Counted from the stretch's first letter, positions 9,158 through 19,930 are shown. The stretch: 64,000 nt of DNA from Planococcus beigongshangi (GCF_016820495.1 NZ_JADHDU010000002.1:535476-599475); one strand, 5' to 3'. Program-made: numbers and translations. The notes: generated from the sequence alone by a model not told the origin.

Positions 9158-9790
9158 ATGGAGCACAAGAAAACATATAACGCTATGGAGTTAAAAACGA
9201 AACATGGAAGAATCGTTATTGAAGGACCGGTTCCATCAAGCGAACTCCGTACTCTCGACTTCCACGAAGATCTGGTTGCCTTCCGTCCTGCCAAACAACA
9301 GCATGAAGCTGTCATCGGAATTGCCGACTTACCGGAAGGGCGGATCCTCATTGCCCGCGATAAGAATATGATCGTCGGCTATGTCACTTTCCTCTATCCG
9401 GATCCGCTTGAACGCTGGTCTGAAGGGAATATGGAAAATCTGATAGAACTCGGTGCCATTGAAGTCATACCGAAATTCAGAGGCAGCGGCGTCGGTAAAG
9501 CACTGCTCAAAACCTCGATGATGGATGATGCTTTTGAAGATTTCATTGTCATCACGACTGAATATTATTGGCATTGGGATTTAAAAGGGACGGGCCTGAA
9601 TGTATGGGAATACCGTAAAATAATGGAGAAGATGATGCAGGCTGGCGGTCTTGAATATTATGCAACCGATGAGCCTGAAATCAGCTCCCACCCTGCCAAC
9701 TGCCTGATGGCAAAAATCGGCAGCAGGGTGGATCGTGAATCCATCCAAAAATTTGATCAGCTGCGCTTCAAACAGCGTTATATGTACTAA
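9158..9790 (+). CDS. acuA: Protein lysine acetyltransferase acting on AcsA
   Basis: GNAT-family enzyme that acetylates the catalytic lysine of acetyl-CoA synthetase and switches it off. The protein is 210 residues, the length of B. subtilis AcuA, with the GNAT acetyl-CoA-binding stretch IEVIPKFRGSGVGKALL, the family segments YPDPLERWSEGNMENLIE and WHWDLKG, and the end RYMY. The start is ATG 9158 with AGGCGGTGA upstream; an in-frame upstream ATG (9116) overlaps the -10 box and is rejected. First gene of acuABC. Confidence 0.95.
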   Translation: MEHKKTYNAMELKTKHGRIVIEGPVPSSELRTLDFHEDLVAFRPAKQQHEAVIGIADLPEGRILIARDKNMIVGYVTFLYPDPLERWSEGNMENLIELGAIEVIPKFRGSGVGKALLKTSMMDDAFEDFIVITTEYYWHWDLKGTGLNVWEYRKIMEKMMQAGGLEYYATDEPEISSHPANCLMAKIGSRVDRESIQKFDQLRFKQRYMY

Positions 9791-9808
9791 TTAAAAGGGG
9801 TGAGCCTA

Positions 9809-10453
9809 TTGCTATTGGAAGAGATTATGAAAACGGAAGTGCATGTATTGAATTCCCGGCAAACTGTGCAGGAGGTCCTGGATTTATTCGAAAAACAAAA
9901 AATCCGGCATGCCCCTGTTCTGGAGGAAGGCAAAGTCGTCGGCGTCGTGACAGACAGGGACCTGAAAGAAGCGCTGCCGTCCCGTTTCACAGAATCGCCA
10001 AAAGGTGCACCTTATCTGAAAACAGTCGATGAAATCATGACACCGAATCCTGTGACCGCCCATCCGATGGATTCAGTCGAAGAAATTGCCATGGTATTCT
10101 ATGAACAGCAGATCGGCTGTCTTCCGATCGTAAGCGGCGGGAAACTGGTCGGCTTCATCACGGAAACCGATCTGCTGTATACTTTTATCGAGCTGACCGG
10201 GACACACCAGCCCGGCTCCCAGATCGAATTGCGCGTAAAGGACCGCTCCGGCGTCTTAATGCAGGTTTCTCAAATTTTCGCTCAGCATAATATCAATGTA
10301 CTCAGCGTGCTGGTATACCCCGACCGGGAAAAGGAGGATTTCAAAATTCTCGTGTTCCGTGTTCAAACCATGAATCCTCTGGCACTCATTAATGACTTAC
10401 GCAAAGAAGGTTTTGATGTCTTATGGCCAAAAATGCCGCAAATAAACGAATAG
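9809..10453 (+). CDS. acuB: Acetoin utilization protein AcuB (two CBS domains plus ACT domain)
   Basis: The 214-residue protein has two CBS motifs (about 5-65 and 75-130, e.g. VGVVTDRDLKEA and VGFITETDLLYTF) and a C-terminal ACT-like domain (about 140-212). CBS pairs typically bind adenine nucleotides, so it may sense energy state for the AcuA/AcuC acetylation switch; its exact role is not established. I choose TTG 9809 as start (MLLEEIMKTEV aligns with B. subtilis AcuB, and GGGGTGA ends six bases upstream). It follows acuA by 18 bases and overlaps acuC by 31 bases. Confidence 0.9.
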   Translation: MLLEEIMKTEVHVLNSRQTVQEVLDLFEKQKIRHAPVLEEGKVVGVVTDRDLKEALPSRFTESPKGAPYLKTVDEIMTPNPVTAHPMDSVEEIAMVFYEQQIGCLPIVSGGKLVGFITETDLLYTFIELTGTHQPGSQIELRVKDRSGVLMQVSQIFAQHNINVLSVLVYPDREKEDFKILVFRVQTMNPLALINDLRKEGFDVLWPKMPQINE

Positions 10454-11616
10454 AACATGCCGTTTTTATCTACTCTGAAGATCAGCTGGGCTATAAATTT
10501 TCAGAGACCCATCCATTCAACCAGAAGCGCCTCGTGCTGACGGTTGATTTGCTGAGAAAAATGAATGCGCTTCCAGAAAATCTGGTCGTGCCTGCCAGAG
10601 TGGCAACAGATGAAGAATTATTATTGGCGCATGACCAGCGCTATATCGATATCGTCAAAAAAGCGAGCAATGGTGAGCTTAGTCCTGAAGTGGGTGAAAG
10701 TTATGGAATCGGCACTGAAGATACACCCATCTTCGAAAATATGCATGAAGCGAGTGCACGTCTTGTGGGCGGCACTTTAACCGCTGTCGATTATGTGATG
10801 GAAGGCAAGGCGCAGCATGCCCTGAATCTTGGCGGCGGACTCCATCACGGATTCCGTGGAAAGGCATCCGGATTTTGCATCTACAATGACAGTTCTGTTG
10901 CCATCAAATACCTGCAAAAAAAATACGGTGCCCGCGTTCTCTATATCGATACGGATGCCCATCACGGAGACGGGGTCCAGTGGTGCTTCTATGATGATCC
11001 GGATGTCTGCACTGTATCGATTCACGAAACTGGACGATACCTGTTCCCCGGCACCGGCAATATCAATGAACGCGGAAACGGCCAGGGTTACGGCACTTCC
11101 TTCAATTTTCCGATCGATGCTTTTACAGAGGACGAATCTTTCCTGGAAATTTACCGCACCGCCATGAAAGAGATCATGGAACATTTCAAACCCGATGTGA
11201 TCCTTTCCCAAAACGGCGCAGATGCCCATTACCTTGATCCCTTGACCCACCTGTATGGCACCATGGATATTTACCGCGAAATCCCTAAAATCGCACATGA
11301 ACTGGCGCATGAATATTGCGGAGGTAAATGGATTGCCGTCGGAGGCGGCGGCTATGATATCTGGCGCGTCGTACCTCGGGCATGGTCGCTGTTATGGATG
11401 GAAATGAGTGATTTTGCCCAGCCAACTGGCCCCCTTCCCGGGCAATGGCTTGAAAACTGGCAGCCTGAATCACCTGTCCCCTTGATCAAAACGTGGGATG
11501 ATCCAAAAAATATGTACGAACCCATCCCGCGAAAAGAAGAAATCAATGAAAAAAACCAGCAGATGATGGATAAATCACTCTATATCATCCGCCATACGCA
11601 GAAGAATCTTTCCTGA
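10423..11616 (+). CDS. acuC: Protein lysine deacetylase AcuC
   Basis: Zn-dependent histone-deacetylase-family enzyme that removes the acetyl group from AcsA and reactivates it. The 397 residues show LGGGLHHGFRGKASGFC, YIDTDAHHGDGVQW (tandem histidines and metal-binding Asp/His) and the tyrosine motif VGGGGYD. Length matches B. subtilis AcuC with about ten extra N-terminal residues from the chosen ATG. That start lies inside the acuB coding region, with GAAGG 12 bases upstream, suggesting translational coupling. Confidence 0.94.
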   Translation: MAKNAANKRIEHAVFIYSEDQLGYKFSETHPFNQKRLVLTVDLLRKMNALPENLVVPARVATDEELLLAHDQRYIDIVKKASNGELSPEVGESYGIGTEDTPIFENMHEASARLVGGTLTAVDYVMEGKAQHALNLGGGLHHGFRGKASGFCIYNDSSVAIKYLQKKYGARVLYIDTDAHHGDGVQWCFYDDPDVCTVSIHETGRYLFPGTGNINERGNGQGYGTSFNFPIDAFTEDESFLEIYRTAMKEIMEHFKPDVILSQNGADAHYLDPLTHLYGTMDIYREIPKIAHELAHEYCGGKWIAVGGGGYDIWRVVPRAWSLLWMEMSDFAQPTGPLPGQWLENWQPESPVPLIKTWDDPKNMYEPIPRKEEINEKNQQMMDKSLYIIRHTQKNLS

Positions 11617-11620
11617 TATC

Positions 11621-11659
11621 AAAAGCTGCACCGGACGGAATCGCCGGTGCAGCTTTTTT
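11621..11659 (+). terminator. acuABC terminator
   Basis: AAAAGCTGCACCGG pairs with CCGGTGCAGCTTTT and continues into T6, four bases after the acuC stop. Confidence 0.92.
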
Positions 11660-11783
11660 GTGAAAGAAATATAGATAAGAAATCGATATTGCGCGTAAAA
11701 GCATCGCTGCACTGGCTTTGAGATATTAACAGACCTGCAGCGAAATGAGTGAAGAAAATGATATTTCTCCATAGCCTGAAAGC

Positions 11784-12794
11784 TTATTTATTCACTTCTG
11801 CATTTTTAGTGGATTGGCGTTCCTCGATACGATAAGGGAGAATGACCTGGTTCTGATCAATTTCTTCTTTATTCATATATTTCGTCAATAGACGCATGGA
11901 AACCGCTCCGATATCATACAGCGGCAAAGCCACTGAACTCAGCATCGGACGTGCCATACGCGCCAGCTTGGAGTTTTCATAGCTGATGATTTCGACATCT
12001 TCAGGAATCCGGAACCCTTCTTCTTCCACCTGGTGGATGACCCCGATCGACATTTCATCATTGCTGACGAAATAAGCCGTCGGTTTATAGGATTTCAGCT
12101 CTCTTACAGCCTCCATTCCTTCATCGTACGAATTATTGCATTCCACAACAAGTTCTGGCCTGAACTCGATCCCGGCAGCCTTCAAAGCTTCACGGTAGCC
12201 TTTCATCTTATAATCCCGGTTGATCTTGGAGCTTAACGGCCCAGAAATCAATGCGATCGTTGTATGACCATTATCAATCAACTTTTTAACAGCCTCGTAA
12301 GCGGCTTCGTAATAATCGATATTTACAGAAGCGATCTTGCCGGTTTCTTCAATAGAGCCGGCCAACACAATCGGAGTCGGCGATCTTTCCATTTCGAACA
12401 GCAACTCAGGGGAAATCACATCACTCATGAATACAATTCCATCCACCTGTTTGCCGAGCATCGTTTCAAGAAGCTGCAACTCCTTGTTTTCGTTCTGGTC
12501 CGAATTGGACAGGATGATATTATAGCGGTACATTGTCGCGATATCTTCGATGCCTCTGGCAAGTTCAGCATACGTGCTGTTTGAGATATCCGGAATGATG
12601 ACACCTACTGTGGTGGTCTTTTTGCTTGCAAGACCCCGCGCTACCGCATTTGGGCGATACCCCAATTCTTCAATCACTTTCAATACTTTTTTCCTTGTGG
12701 CCGGTTTGACATTCTGGTTGCCGTTCACTACGCGTGAAACTGTCGCCATGGAAACGTTCGCTTCCCGTGCCACATCATAAATTGTTACGGTCAT
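11784..12794 (-). CDS. ccpA: Catabolite control protein A (LacI-family regulator)
   Basis: Global regulator that, with HPr-Ser46-P, binds cre sites to control carbon catabolism. The 336 residues comprise a LacI helix-turn-helix ([21 protein letters not shown]), hinge helix ([18 protein letters not shown]) and periplasmic-binding-like core. Sequence and length match Bacillus CcpA rather than a sugar-operon repressor. AGAGGG precedes ATG. It sits after aroA as in B. subtilis, although a terminator separates them here. Candidate targets in this window are the cre-like sites at 9074 and 39887. Confidence 0.94.
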   Translation of the reverse strand: MTVTIYDVAREANVSMATVSRVVNGNQNVKPATRKKVLKVIEELGYRPNAVARGLASKKTTTVGVIIPDISNSTYAELARGIEDIATMYRYNIILSNSDQNENKELQLLETMLGKQVDGIVFMSDVISPELLFEMERSPTPIVLAGSIEETGKIASVNIDYYEAAYEAVKKLIDNGHTTIALISGPLSSKINRDYKMKGYREALKAAGIEFRPELVVECNNSYDEGMEAVRELKSYKPTAYFVSNDEMSIGVIHQVEEEGFRIPEDVEIISYENSKLARMARPMLSSVALPLYDIGAVSMRLLTKYMNKEEIDQNQVILPYRIEERQSTKNAEVNK

Positions 12795-12863
12795 GTAAGC
12801 GCCCTCTTTCCCTTTTCTTCAATCATACGTTAAAAACTTTATGTATATCAACTAAAACAAAAC

Positions 12864-12890
12864 AAAAGCCGGGTTTCCCCCCGGCTTTTT
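12864..12890 (-). terminator. Terminator between aroA and ccpA
   Basis: Minus-strand hairpin with AAGCCGGG/CCCGGCTT arms followed by TTGTTTTG, between the aroA stop and ccpA start. Confidence 0.82.
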
Positions 12891-12905
12891 GACATTAAAC
12901 TTTCA

Positions 12906-13991
12906 TTAAACTTTCAATTCATACTGTTTCATGAACTTCATCAATAAATCATAGTATTCATCGAATTGCGGAAGGCTCATCTGCTGCTGGGCATCAGACA
13001 AGGCAACAGCCGGATCCGGGTGCACTTCTGCCATAACCCCATCGGCTCCGATGGCGATTGCCGCTTTGGCTGCCGGCAGCAATAGATCACGGCGTCCAGT
13101 AGAATGCGTCACATCTACGAATACCGGCAAATGCGTTTCCTGCTTCAAGATCGGCACAGCGGAAATGTCCAATGTGTTGCGCGTCGCTTTTTCATATGTG
13201 CGGATACCGCGTTCGCAAAGGATGATCTGACTGTTGCCGGATGCGATAATATACTCAGCCGCATTGATGAATTCCTCGATGGTGGCAGACATGCCTCGCT
13301 TCAACAGTACCGGCTTATTGATGCTTCCGACCGCTTTCAATAATTCGAAGTTTTGCATATTGCGCGCTCCGACTTGAACAACGTCGACATAATCAAGTGC
13401 TTCTTCAAGGTGGTGAGGTGTGACGATTTCTGAAACCACTGCCAGATTAAATTCATCTGCAGCGTTTTTCAGCATTTTCAAGCCTTCAAGACCAAGTCCC
13501 TGGAAATCGTATGGCGATGTGCGGGGTTTATAGGCTCCTCCGCGAATCATTTTAAGCCCTTTGGCGCCGATGGCTTCAGCAACTGTCGTAACTTGCTCCT
13601 GGGATTCAACAGCACATGGTCCGAAGATGAACGACGGTTCGCCCTGCCCGATTTTTTCGCCGTTGATATCGATGATTGTGTCTTCCGCTTTTTTCTTGCG
13701 GGATACAAGAAGCGCTTTGCGAGTATCTTCTTCCTGCATATCCAATGCGGATTTGAAGATTTCCTTGAATATATGATCAACCGTTTTTTGATCCAACGGC
13801 CCATTATTATTGTCTTTCAGGAGATTTAGCATATGGCGCTCGCGAAGAGGATCATATCTGTTCATACCCTGTTTTTCTTTAACTTTCCCAATTTCCTGTA
13901 TAACGGAAGCTCTCTCGTTTATCAGGGATAGAATTTGCAGGTTTACTGCATCAACTTTTTCTCTTAGCTGTTCTAGATCCATCTTGCTCAT
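12906..13991 (-). CDS. aroA: Bifunctional chorismate mutase / 3-deoxy-7-phosphoheptulonate synthase
   Basis: Catalyses the first step of the shikimate pathway (PEP plus erythrose-4-phosphate to DAHP) with an N-terminal AroQ chorismate mutase that mediates feedback control by chorismate/prephenate. Residues 1-90 are the mutase helices ([20 protein letters not shown]...RYDPLRE); residues about 110-355 are the DAHP synthase barrel with [33 protein letters not shown] and DVTHSTG. Length 361 equals B. subtilis AroA (symbol as used in Bacillus, not E. coli aroA). GAGGGG precedes the ATG. A promoter and an inverted repeat lie upstream. Confidence 0.96.
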   Translation of the reverse strand: MSKMDLEQLREKVDAVNLQILSLINERASVIQEIGKVKEKQGMNRYDPLRERHMLNLLKDNNNGPLDQKTVDHIFKEIFKSALDMQEEDTRKALLVSRKKKAEDTIIDINGEKIGQGEPSFIFGPCAVESQEQVTTVAEAIGAKGLKMIRGGAYKPRTSPYDFQGLGLEGLKMLKNAADEFNLAVVSEIVTPHHLEEALDYVDVVQVGARNMQNFELLKAVGSINKPVLLKRGMSATIEEFINAAEYIIASGNSQIILCERGIRTYEKATRNTLDISAVPILKQETHLPVFVDVTHSTGRRDLLLPAAKAAIAIGADGVMAEVHPDPAVALSDAQQQMSLPQFDEYYDLLMKFMKQYELKV

Positions 13992-14052
13992 TCAAATTTC
14001 CCCTCTCAATGATTCACCTGTTATTAGTGACTCATATTAACATGATAGGACT

Positions 14053-14081
14053 ATTATATGCAAAGTATTCGGCAAAGTCAC
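14053..14081 (-). promoter_or_regulatory. aroA promoter
   Basis: GTGACT (14081-14076) and TATAAT (14058-14053) with exactly 17 bases between them on the minus strand. Confidence 0.65.
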
Positions 14082-14090
14082 GCAAAAAGT

Positions 14091-14112
14091 TTTAGCGCTT
14101 CAACGCGCTAAA
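14091..14112. repeat. Inverted repeat just upstream of the aroA promoter
   Basis: TTTAGCGC-TTCAAC-GCGCTAAA, a perfect 8-base inverted repeat ending ten bases before the aroA -35. On the minus strand it is followed by CTTTTTG, so it could be a weak second terminator for ytxJ or an operator. Confidence 0.55.
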
Positions 14113-14125
14113 GTATTTAAGCATA

Positions 14126-14157
14126 AGAAAAGCCGGGGCACTGGGCTCCGGCTTGTT
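14126..14157 (-). terminator. ytxGHJ terminator
   Basis: AAGCCGGAGCCCAGTGCCCCGGCTTTTCTT-type hairpin on the minus strand (arms AAGCCGG/CCGGCTT), four bases after the ytxJ stop. Confidence 0.85.
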
Positions 14158-14161
14158 TTTA

Positions 14162-14491
14162 TCAAGCAATAAATTCCTGCATTGATTTGCTTTTGATCTT
14201 ATTGTGGGAGGCATGCCAGTCTACTTGCATATTCGCAAAATGCATGGCTTGCGGCGATTCATGTTTGATCTCAGTGATTTCCGCTATTTCCTTGGACAAT
14301 TCCCGGTCTTCCTGGACTACCAGGTACAGGAACAGCTGATTGGGATGCAATGAACAATATTCATTGTATTCGTTCCAGGCAGCTGCTGACACGGGGCAGG
14401 TACTGCTGTGTTTGAAAAGCCAGAAGCTTTGTGTGTTTTCAACCGCTTTTTTCAAACTGTCCAGGTCCTGTACGCGTATAAGATTTTTCAT
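14162..14491 (-). CDS. ytxJ: Bacillithiol-system redox protein (monothiol bacilliredoxin-like)
   Basis: Small thioredoxin-fold protein, 109 residues, of the YtxJ/BrxC family that removes bacillithiol from S-bacillithiolated proteins. The CP-type active site is visible (HSSTCPVSAAA, near residue 30), as is the C-terminal HNKIKS segment typical of YtxJ. The start is ATG 14491, preceded by GGGAGCGG, 16 bases after ytxH. It is the last gene of the ytxG-ytxH-ytxJ operon, so likely co-induced by stress from the SigB promoter at 15886-15911. Confidence 0.88.
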   Translation of the reverse strand: MKNLIRVQDLDSLKKAVENTQSFWLFKHSSTCPVSAAAWNEYNEYCSLHPNQLFLYLVVQEDRELSKEIAEITEIKHESPQAMHFANMQVDWHASHNKIKSKSMQEFIA

Positions 14492-14507
14492 TGTATCCGC
14501 TCCCAGA

Positions 14508-15314
<807 letters not shown>

Positions 15315-15356
15315 TTTACATTCCTCCATTATTTTAATAGTTTTTATTTGATTGTA

Positions 15357-15851
15357 TTAATACTGGTCGTTGTGGGGAAGCTGCTTTTGTCCCGGTACCG
15401 GCTGGTATGATTCCGACTGCCGCGTGCTGTAGGCTTTACGCTCTTTCCATTTATCGCGGATCCCCATCGCCACGTTGCTCCATTGAACGACCTGCGCAAT
15501 CTTCTCTTCGTTCTGTTCAGCTTGCGATGCAATGGACATGGTAATGCGTCTCACTGAAGCGTTCAGGTCTGTCACCGAATTCCCGACCCCTTTCACTGCA
15601 TCCACGACACCATTGAGTTTCGTTGTTTTTTCTTGGATGTCTTCTGCGAGTTCATTCGTCTTGTGCAGCAGGTTGGTGGTTTCCAATGTTACCCCCTGCA
15701 GCTGATTTTCAAGTCCCGCAACTGTGCCGGAAACTTCTTTTAATGTGTTTTTCAACGAATTCAATGTCATTGCCAAAGCTACGCATAGAATTAAGAATCC
15801 GACTGCAGCCACGATAGCGGCTATGTACAACAGTATTTGCCAATCCATCAT
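15357..15851 (-). CDS. ytxG: DUF948 membrane protein YtxG
   Basis: The 164-residue protein has an N-terminal membrane helix (residues 5-28, ILLYIAAIVAAVGFLILCVAL), a long coiled-coil region with regular heptads (TLNSLKNTLKEVSGTVAGLENQL ...), and a polar tail; this is the DUF948/YtxG layout. Two adjacent ATGs (15851 and 15848) follow GGAGGA; the second has the better spacing, so the protein may start one residue later. It heads the ytxGHJ stress operon and has a SigB promoter immediately upstream. Confidence 0.85.
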   Translation of the reverse strand: MMDWQILLYIAAIVAAVGFLILCVALAMTLNSLKNTLKEVSGTVAGLENQLQGVTLETTNLLHKTNELAEDIQEKTTKLNGVVDAVKGVGNSVTDLNASVRRITMSIASQAEQNEEKIAQVVQWSNVAMGIRDKWKERKAYSTRQSESYQPVPGQKQLPHNDQY

Positions 15852-15885
15852 AATTCCTCCTTTTACTTTCTGGTCTATAGATTTT

Positions 15886-15911
15886 CTACCCTTGTCGAAC
15901 TGAGCCTAAAC
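15886..15911 (-). promoter_or_regulatory. SigB-type promoter of ytxGHJ
   Basis: GTTTAG (15911-15906), 14 bases, then GGGTAG (15891-15886) on the minus strand: 5/6 at both boxes to GTTTAA/GGGTAT. The B. subtilis operon is also SigB-dependent. Confidence 0.78.
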
Positions 15912-15959
15912 TTAGTCCCACTAGAATACTTCTAGATAGCCTCACAAAAAACCTGCTAA

Positions 15960-15999
15960 AAAAGAAAAACAGTTTAACTCGAAAGTTAAACTGTTTCTT
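15960..15999 (-). terminator. murC terminator overlapping its stop codon
   Basis: AAACAGTTTAAC (15967-15978) pairs with GTTAAACTGTTT (15985-15996); the murC TAA (15988-15986) lies inside the stem. Confidence 0.88.
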
Positions 16000-17299
16000 C
16001 TGACTTCAGCAGGTTCTCAAAAGCTTCTTTGAATTTCGTTACGTCTCCAGCTCCCATGAACAGGAATACGCCATTTTCATGGCTGGTTAATTGGGCCACA
16101 TCTTCCACTTGCAGCGCTCGGCTGCCCGGCACTTTCTCTGCAAGGTCGCTGATTGTCATCGTTCCCGCTTCTTCGCGGGCAGAACCGAAAATATCACAGA
16201 GATACACCTGGTCAGCCTCAGTCAGGCAATCTGCGAACTCCTGGAGGAATGTCTGGGTGCGGGTAAATGTGTGCGGCTGGAAAATCGCAATCACTTCACG
16301 GTCAGGAAACTTCTGGCGTGCCGATTGCAGGGTCGCACGTATCTCGGTCGGATGGTGCGCATAATCGTCGATTAGGATGCGGTCACCGATATCCGTCTGC
16401 GTGAATCTCCGTTTTACGCCTTGGTAGCCAGTAAATTGCTGTTGAATGATATCTGCCGGGATATTTTCATAATGGCAAAGTGAAATGACGGCCAGCGCAT
16501 TTAAAATCGTATGGTCGCCGAACATCGGAATCGTGAATGTCGCAAAAAACTCATTGCGGATCACAACATCGAACGTTGTGCCTTCTGTCGTCTTCACGAT
16601 ATTGCGGGCCTGAAAATCATTCTCTTCTCCGAAGCCGTAGTAGACCATCGGGACAGGCGACTGCAATTTCTGAAGATGTTCATCATCACCGCAAGCGATG
16701 ATGCATTTTTTTACTTGCTGAGCCATTTCTTCAAATGCATTGAACACATCGTCGATTCCCGCAAAATAATCGGGATGGTCGAAATCGATATTCGTCATGA
16801 TCGCATAATCCGGATGATAGGCAAGGAAATGACGGCGGTATTCACACGCTTCGACAACGAAGAAATGCGAATCCTCCATACCGTAGCCTGTTCCATCACC
16901 AATCAGGTAAGATACAGGTTTATAGCCATTCAGCACGTGAGCCATCAAGCCGGTGGTCGATGTCTTTCCATGAGCGCCAGTGATTGCGACGGAGACATAT
17001 TGTTTCATCAGATCTCCAAGAAATTCATGGTAGCGGATGATGGTCGCGCCCAATTCCCTTGCGCGCACGAGTTCCGGATGCTCATCATTGAAAGCATTGC
17101 CGGCAACGATCGTCATCTCTGCAGAAATATTGTCAGGATCGAAAGGCAGGATGGAAATGCCTCTTTCACGCAGCCGTTCCTCTGTAAAAAAATACTTGGC
17201 GATATCCGAGCCCTGAACTTCCCTGCCCATATCGTGCATAATCTGCGCCAGCGGGCTCATCCCTGAGCCTTTAATGCCGGTAAAATGTAAAACTGTCAT
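15986..17299 (-). CDS. murC: UDP-N-acetylmuramate--L-alanine ligase
   Basis: ATP-dependent cytosolic Mur ligase adding the first amino acid of the peptidoglycan stem peptide. The 437 residues show [13 protein letters not shown] at the N-terminus, the ATP-binding [12 protein letters not shown] near 105-116, [12 protein letters not shown], and the [10 protein letters not shown] motif of the C-terminal domain. Length equals Bacillus MurC. CAGGAGG precedes the ATG. It follows sftA in the same direction; a strong -10 (TATAAT, 17385-17380) in the 138-base gap suggests its own promoter. Confidence 0.97.
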   Translation of the reverse strand: MTVLHFTGIKGSGMSPLAQIMHDMGREVQGSDIAKYFFTEERLRERGISILPFDPDNISAEMTIVAGNAFNDEHPELVRARELGATIIRYHEFLGDLMKQYVSVAITGAHGKTSTTGLMAHVLNGYKPVSYLIGDGTGYGMEDSHFFVVEACEYRRHFLAYHPDYAIMTNIDFDHPDYFAGIDDVFNAFEEMAQQVKKCIIACGDDEHLQKLQSPVPMVYYGFGEENDFQARNIVKTTEGTTFDVVIRNEFFATFTIPMFGDHTILNALAVISLCHYENIPADIIQQQFTGYQGVKRRFTQTDIGDRILIDDYAHHPTEIRATLQSARQKFPDREVIAIFQPHTFTRTQTFLQEFADCLTEADQVYLCDIFGSAREEAGTMTISDLAEKVPGSRALQVEDVAQLTSHENGVFLFMGAGDVTKFKEAFENLLKSEETV

Positions 17300-17437
17300 A
17301 AATGAACCTCCTGTGGAAGCTGTAAGTAGTCTATGGACACCTTATGGATGCAATAGCCGTTGTTCCAAACAATTACACAATTATATCATAATTTTATCAA
17401 ACGGAAAGATAACCGACATTTTAGAATAATAGGACCC

Positions 17438-19924
17438 TTAATGGAAAACTTCAGAAATGTCTTCTTCTGTAATCAGTACAGAGCGGGCTTTACTGCCGTT
17501 CTGTTCGGATATGAAGCCATATTCCTCGATTAGATCCATCAATCGGGCGGCTCTGTTATAGCCGATGTGGAATTTCCGCTGCAACAGGGACGTGGACGCG
17601 CTTCCCTGCTGCATGATGAAGCGGCAGGCATCTTCAAATAATTCATCCTGCTCCGCTCCGGATCCCGCCTGTTTGATCAGTTCATCTTCTTTGAAGAAGT
17701 ATTCAGGTTCACCTTGGCTGCGGACATGATCAATGATTTTTTCAATTTCTTCATCTGTCACGAAAGTTCCCTGGATGCGGCTTGGTGCTGACATGCCGTT
17801 TCCTAGATACAACATATCCCCTCTTCCAAGCAACCGTTCAGCTCCCTGAGAATCTAGGATGGTCCGGCTATCCACTTGTGAAGATACAGAAAACGCGATA
17901 CGTGTCGGGATATTGGATTTTATCAAGCCGGTAATGACATCCACGGATGGCCGCTGCGTCGCAATGACCAGGTGGATACCGCATGCGCGCGCTTTCTGCG
18001 CAATCCGGCAAATCGCATCTTCGACATCTGACGGTGACATCATCATCAAATCTGCCAATTCATCGATAACGATTAAAATATACGGCAGATGCTGGGCATG
18101 ATCGCCTTTTTCCTTCACCAACTTATTATAGCGGCTGATATCGCGTACGCCGGTATGCGCAAATAATTGATAGCGCCGTTCCATTTCCGACACCGCCCAT
18201 TTCAATGAAGCTGTCGCTGCTTTTACGTCAGTAATAACAGGGCTCACAAGATGTGGAATATGGTTATACGGTGCCAGTTCAACCATTTTCGGATCGATCA
18301 GCAACAGTTTCAGATCACGCGGCGACGATTTGTACAGCAGGCTCACCAGGAGTGAATTGATGCATACCGATTTCCCCGATCCTGTCGCACCGGCAATTAA
18401 ACCGTGCGGCATTTTCCTTAGATCGAGTGTGACCGGCTTACCGGTCAAATCGAGGCCAAGCGCCGCTTCCAACGGAGAATCCGAATCCAGGAATTGCGGA
18501 CTTTCGAGCACTTCCGAAATTCTGACAGCTCTCGACGTCCTGTTCGGGATTTCGATGCCGATGGAACTTTTCCCTGGAATCGGAGCCTGGATACGAATAT
18601 CTTTCGCTGCCAGCGCCAATTTAAGATCATCCGCCAGATTGCGGATTTTGCTCACTTTCACACCCTGGGCGACCGTCAGCTCAAATTGAGTGACAGCAGG
18701 CCCCTGAACGATGCTTAAAATAGTGGCTTGCACCTGGAAGTGGGACAGCGCTTCAATCAGGCGCTCGCCTTGTTCTTCCATCCACTCATCATCTTTTCGG
18801 TCATTTTCAGGCATCTGAAGAAAGCTGCTGTGCGGGTGCACATAGCTCAGGGATGCAGGCGTTTCAATCGGTTCAACCGGTTCTTCTGCCACTGGCAATG
18901 GTGCAGTCTTTTCTATAGTGGCAGGCTGATCCTGTTTAGGTATCGCTGAAGGTTCGGCTTTTTTAATCGGAGCCTGCTGTTTCATCTGAAAGGGCTGAAA
19001 TTTATTGATCTTTTCCTTATCCGATTTCAGCATCAGCACATTAAACGGCACCGTTTTTTCCTTTTTTCTGATTGGAGCCGACTCTATTGCCGCCTGCGAC
19101 GGTTGGCCGGTTTGCGGCAATTCATTATGTACCGGATTTTCTTCGATCATTTCTGGTTCAGGTTCCTCTTCGGAAAACGCCGGATCCGTTTCTACAGGAG
19201 ATTCTTCCAGATCAGCTGACTTGGTTTCTTCTGCAACAGAGGAAATTTGGGTTTCTTCCCTTATTTCCGGTTCCGCCTCAACTGCATCCATTTGTTCGAT
19301 CACCGGTTCCTGCTCCGTAATAACCGGGATCGTTTCGGTGACTTTCCCTGATTCCTGCTGAATTTGCTCAATCACCGCTGGAGCTTTTTCCGTTTCCGCC
19401 TTTTGGATTTCTGGCGGTGCGGGTTCAGGCTGCGGCAAAATCGCCCGTTGGAATTCTTCTTTCAGCTCTTTCTGTTCAAGAAGCTTTTCGATCCGTGCCG
19501 GTTTCCGCTCATTATATCCATGGATGGGAGAAGGGATCCTGGTCGGCTCAAAACGGTTTTTGACCGGCACTGGCCGGCTCTTCTCTTTTCGTTCGGCCGG
19601 TTTGGATGGGCGTTCCCTTAAATGCTGCGTTGCCTGACGGACCGGCCGCTTTACAGGGACCGGTTCCGGGTGAAACTCCCTCCGCTCATTCTGAGCAGGA
19701 CGAAGCGGCCGACGGACCAGTTCTTCCCTGACTTCTGCCATGGTCACTTTCTCGCCGTTCTGCTCCCGCTTAAGAAAAATCTCCCTTTCTTCATCAGTGA
19801 TGACTGGAAAGCGGAAAGGGACATTTCTGTTTGCAGATTCGACGGGCGCTTCATATTCCGGTTCCACTTCTTCTTCACGTTCGTCCGCGAACATCCGATT
19901 CCATAAATTTTTAACCCAACTCAT
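17438..19924 (-). CDS. sftA: Soluble DNA translocase SftA (FtsK/SpoIIIE family)
   Basis: Hexameric ATP-driven DNA pump that clears chromosomal DNA from the septum. The 828 residues comprise a short helical start, a long disordered Pro/Glu-rich linker (about 25-360), the FtsK alpha domain, the motor with Walker A GATGSGKS (512-519) and Walker B ILIVIDELADLMMM (about 616-630), and a C-terminal winged-helix gamma domain that reads KOPS/SRS-type sequences. There are no membrane helices, which separates SftA from SpoIIIE. AAAGGCGTG lies upstream, and the ATG follows ytpR by only six bases. Confidence 0.94.
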   Translation of the reverse strand: MSWVKNLWNRMFADEREEEVEPEYEAPVESANRNVPFRFPVITDEEREIFLKREQNGEKVTMAEVREELVRRPLRPAQNERREFHPEPVPVKRPVRQATQHLRERPSKPAERKEKSRPVPVKNRFEPTRIPSPIHGYNERKPARIEKLLEQKELKEEFQRAILPQPEPAPPEIQKAETEKAPAVIEQIQQESGKVTETIPVITEQEPVIEQMDAVEAEPEIREETQISSVAEETKSADLEESPVETDPAFSEEEPEPEMIEENPVHNELPQTGQPSQAAIESAPIRKKEKTVPFNVLMLKSDKEKINKFQPFQMKQQAPIKKAEPSAIPKQDQPATIEKTAPLPVAEEPVEPIETPASLSYVHPHSSFLQMPENDRKDDEWMEEQGERLIEALSHFQVQATILSIVQGPAVTQFELTVAQGVKVSKIRNLADDLKLALAAKDIRIQAPIPGKSSIGIEIPNRTSRAVRISEVLESPQFLDSDSPLEAALGLDLTGKPVTLDLRKMPHGLIAGATGSGKSVCINSLLVSLLYKSSPRDLKLLLIDPKMVELAPYNHIPHLVSPVITDVKAATASLKWAVSEMERRYQLFAHTGVRDISRYNKLVKEKGDHAQHLPYILIVIDELADLMMMSPSDVEDAICRIAQKARACGIHLVIATQRPSVDVITGLIKSNIPTRIAFSVSSQVDSRTILDSQGAERLLGRGDMLYLGNGMSAPSRIQGTFVTDEEIEKIIDHVRSQGEPEYFFKEDELIKQAGSGAEQDELFEDACRFIMQQGSASTSLLQRKFHIGYNRAARLMDLIEEYGFISEQNGSKARSVLITEEDISEVFH

Positions 19925-19930
19925 GTTAAA

